NCBI GenBank assembly: GCA_002314605.1
Contig: DCGO01000071.1
Coordinates: forward strand, 11,782-44,250
Direction: 5' to 3'
From: Lentisphaeria bacterium UBA1776
GTDB taxonomy: Bacteria > Verrucomicrobiota > Lentisphaeria > Victivallales > Victivallaceae
Length of the DNA stretch: 32,469 bases
A program made the translations under genes and the position numbers. The notes under the pieces were generated by a model, which saw nothing but the letters and a program-made list of their open reading frames with translations, was not told where the DNA came from and ran no database searches. Positions 30,929-32,469 of this stretch are shown here, piece by piece; the stretch's first letter is position 1, and the number at the start of each line of letters is the position of its first letter.

Positions 30929-32125
30929 TCATTCAATGGAATTGATTTCCATGATCGCCATAAAGATGGATACCACCACCACCAGCACGACAACGGCCAG
31001 AAAGACGATGACCATGGGTTCAAACATACTCAATATCCGCTTGATCTTGCGGCGGGTGCCTTCCTCCATGTGTCCGGCGCTGCGGTCCAGCATCATGCCC
31101 ACCGCGCCGGTTTCCTCCCCCACGCGGATCCGGCTGGCCAGTCCTGGGGGCATGAAGGGATTCCCGGACAACGCAGCCGAGAGTTTTTCTCCGCCTCTCA
31201 AGCGTCCTTCCAGACGGTCGAAACTCCCCCGGATCACCTGATTGTTGATGACTTTCACCGCGATCCGGACGGTGCGGATGATCTCCACATGATTGCTGAT
31301 CAATATTCCCAGGGTCCGGATGAACCGTCCCATTTCCAGTTCGGTGATGATGGGACCGAAAACCGGGAGTCTGACGGCCAGCAGACTCCGCCAGTACCGG
31401 ATCCGGGCCATGCCGTAACGCATGCGCAGATAACTCCACACTCCAAGGAGCGTCAATGGAACGATCCAGCATGCGTGAAGCATGATGGTACTGGCTGTCT
31501 GCAGAAAAACCATGGAAGGGGGCTGACTTCGGCCCATGTCCGAAAAGATATTCGCAAACCGGGGGACGAATACCGTAAAGAGCAGAATGACCACAATGAC
31601 CGTCACCCCCAGCACCACGCAGGGGTAAATGGAACTGGAGATCATGAAATCCTTGAGTTCCCGGCTTTCCGCCATGAAACGGCGCAGCTCCTCCGCCACC
31701 TCCGGAAGACACCCGGTTTCCTCGCCGGTTTCGATGAGATTGGCATAAAAGGGCGGAAAGGTTTCCCCGCAGGAGCGGATCAGATCCGAGAAGCGTTTGC
31801 CTTCGTGAAGGCCCTGCCGCAGCGAGGATGCCAGTTCCCGGAGCCGGGAGTCCTGGGCGCTTTCCACAATGATCGCCAGCGCCCGTTCCAGCGGGATATT
31901 GGCGGAGAGGAGGGGGGCCAGCTGACTGGTGAATTCATATCCGTCGGCATGGGCACAGAAGAGGCGTTTGTCGTTTCCGGTGCCGTCCTCTCCCAGAAAA
32001 CTCAAGGGCACCATGGCCCGGCCGCGGAGTTTCCCCAAGGCTTCGGAAGGCGTGTCCGCTTCGATGACGATCTCTTCCCGGTCTCCTCCGGAAAGCGGCA
32101 TGGCAATATATCTGAAACGCGGCAT
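30929..32125 (-). CDS. gspF: Type II secretion inner-membrane platform protein GspF
   Basis: 398 residues, typical for GspF/PilC. Two repeated domains each start with the FTSQLAPLLSANIPLERAL (about 65-83) and FIRTLGILISNHVEIIRTV (about 267-285) type segments; three membrane helices lie near residues 165-190, 215-235 and 375-395. GspF links the GspE ATPase to pseudopilus assembly. The start at 32125 has GAGG upstream. It is the first gene of the block; gspE, D, C, L and M are not in the window. Confidence 0.92.
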   Translation of the reverse strand: MPRFRYIAMPLSGGDREEIVIEADTPSEALGKLRGRAMVPLSFLGEDGTGNDKRLFCAHADGYEFTSQLAPLLSANIPLERALAIIVESAQDSRLRELASSLRQGLHEGKRFSDLIRSCGETFPPFYANLIETGEETGCLPEVAEELRRFMAESRELKDFMISSSIYPCVVLGVTVIVVILLFTVFVPRFANIFSDMGRSQPPSMVFLQTASTIMLHACWIVPLTLLGVWSYLRMRYGMARIRYWRSLLAVRLPVFGPIITELEMGRFIRTLGILISNHVEIIRTVRIAVKVINNQVIRGSFDRLEGRLRGGEKLSAALSGNPFMPPGLASRIRVGEETGAVGMMLDRSAGHMEEGTRRKIKRILSMFEPMVIVFLAVVVLVVVVSIFMAIMEINSIE

Positions 32126-32145
32126 AAAATCCTCAAATTGAACCG

Positions 32146-32187
32146 AAAAACAGTTCTATACTGTAGCTGTTTTTTCAGGGAATGCAA
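32146..32187 (-). promoter_or_regulatory. Candidate gspF promoter overlapped by an inverted repeat
   Basis: Minus strand reads TTGCAT (32182-32187), 16 nt, TACAGT (32160-32165). AAAAACAG (32146-32153) and CTGTTTTT (32167-32174) form a perfect 8-bp inverted repeat centred on the -10 box. Because a T-run follows on either strand, it could also be a bidirectional terminator-like stem. Confidence 0.4.
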
Positions 32188-32231
32188 CCCCTGTCAAGAA
32201 AAACGGTGAAAATCCGGAATTTATTGTTAAT

Positions 32232-32266
32232 GTCCCAAATCTTGTGACGGGACGGGGTGTTTGACA
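32232..32266 (+). other. Candidate left end of an insertion sequence with -35 box
   Basis: GTCCC (32232-32236) and GGGAC (32249-32253) form a dyad; TTGACA follows at 32261-32266 with only a weak -10 box (TAGTTT at 32284-32289, 17-nt spacer). Composition turns more AT-rich from about here. The exact end cannot be set without the right end, which is outside the window. Confidence 0.35.
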
Positions 32267-32271
32267 AAAGC

Positions 32272-32330
32272 GCATCTGCGCATTAGTTTTTATGTCGACC
32301 AAAACAAGAAACTAATGGAGGCGCAGATGC
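32272..32330 (+). promoter_or_regulatory. 18-bp hairpin covering start codon and Shine-Dalgarno of the last gene
   Basis: Bases 32272-32289 pair perfectly with 32309-32316 and 32321-32330; GGAG (32317-32320) is a bulge in the 3' arm. The ribosome binding site GGAGG (32317-32321) and the ATG (32327-32329) are thus held in the stem. A transcript begun at the nearest promoter would lack the left arm; read-through RNA would contain it. Confidence 0.7.
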
Positions 32331-32469
32331 AAGGTAAAATTAGCATGGATTTGTCGTTTTGTCAAGCTGAAACCGGTTTTTCTTTGGATGAATTGGTCGA
32401 AAAAGTGGCGGATGTGTTCGCAAGACGAGCTTTTTCGGAGTTGCTGCGGATGATTCTGCAAATGACGCA
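32327..32469 (+). CDS. Probable transposase, N-terminus only (runs off window)
   Basis: 47 complete codons are visible, starting MQGKISMDLSF and continuing FSLDELVEKVADVFARR with a helical EL..M.L segment. An N-terminus of the form (beta strand)-F-S-L-(D/E)-E-L-(V/E)-E-K is seen in UPF0236/ISLre2 and ISKra4-type transposases, but this is a short match and another protein is possible. GGAGG lies 5 nt upstream of the ATG. Codon use (ttg, ttt, tgt, caa) is more AT-rich than in the other genes, consistent with recent transfer. The gene is 144 nt or more; the rest lies beyond the window. Confidence 0.4.
   Translation, partial: MQGKISMDLSFCQAETGFSLDELVEKVADVFARRAFSELLRMILQMT

Noticed and set aside
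32192..32197. Minus-strand TTGACA as -35 box for gspF
   Set aside because: No acceptable -10 box at 16-18 nt; the better-spaced pair is TTGCAT with TACAGT.
1..32469. tRNA genes, rRNA genes, CRISPR arrays, phage integrase or attachment sites
   Set aside because: None recognised by eye on either strand; the only mobile-element signal is at the right edge.

Overview
The window looks like a chromosomal segment of a fairly GC-rich, Gram-negative-type anaerobe, most probably a gut Lentisphaerota (Victivallis-like) or a close Verrucomicrobia/Planctomycetes relative. The hints are type II secretion pseudopilins with FTLLE/FTLIE leaders, a C11 (clostripain) protease with a C-terminal RTX tail, a GH78 rhamnosidase beside a GRP-type sugar transporter, a LacI/Gfo-Idh-MocA pair and Y-family polymerase/YolD genes. 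This is inferred from gene content only; there is no rRNA or other phylogenetic marker. No tRNA, rRNA or CRISPR array was seen.

Layout. 1-5785 (+): a tightly packed run of seven genes: a 5'-truncated Ala-rich coiled-coil protein with an 18-bp tandem repeat, a small secreted protein, a nucleotidyltransferase-GNAT fusion, a MATE exporter, a GrpB/UPF0157 protein, a SAM methyltransferase and an EamA transporter. From the fusion gene onward, several junctions are ATGA overlaps. A second EamA transporter (5789-6640, -) converges on the run. 7133-10399 (+) is a 1088-residue clostripain-family protease with calcium-binding RTX repeats, bracketed by an 81% identical 59-bp direct repeat.

10568-13937 (-) is the most unusual locus: a polar-amino-acid ABC importer in two polypeptides. 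One is a lipoprotein carrying about two substrate-binding modules (half, full, half) fused to the permease. The other is a GlnQ-type ATPase fused to an RsbW/anti-sigma-like HATPase domain. Its 370-bp leader holds a good promoter, a possible 43-codon leader ORF and a thrice-repeated 10-mer. 14310-16210 (-) is a YolD/Y-family polymerase pair; 16280-17449 (-) is a CytX-like permease. 17615-21094 (+) holds a small exported protein, a GH78-like enzyme and a GRP sugar transporter. 21219-23580 (-) is a LacI regulator plus oxidoreductase with its own promoter, a candidate operator and a terminator. 23735-25638 (-) is a nitroreductase and a CCA-adding-type nucleotidyltransferase. 25770-27897 (+) is a deacetylase-fold protein, a TauE/SafE transporter and an FNT channel. 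27875-32125 (-) is a type II secretion block, gspF-G-H-I-J-K. At 32232-32469 the 5' end of a probable insertion sequence begins; its start codon and Shine-Dalgarno lie in an 18-bp hairpin.

Several intergenic promoters share a form TTGNAA-N16/17-TATATT, which suggests the local housekeeping consensus and helped to place transcription units.
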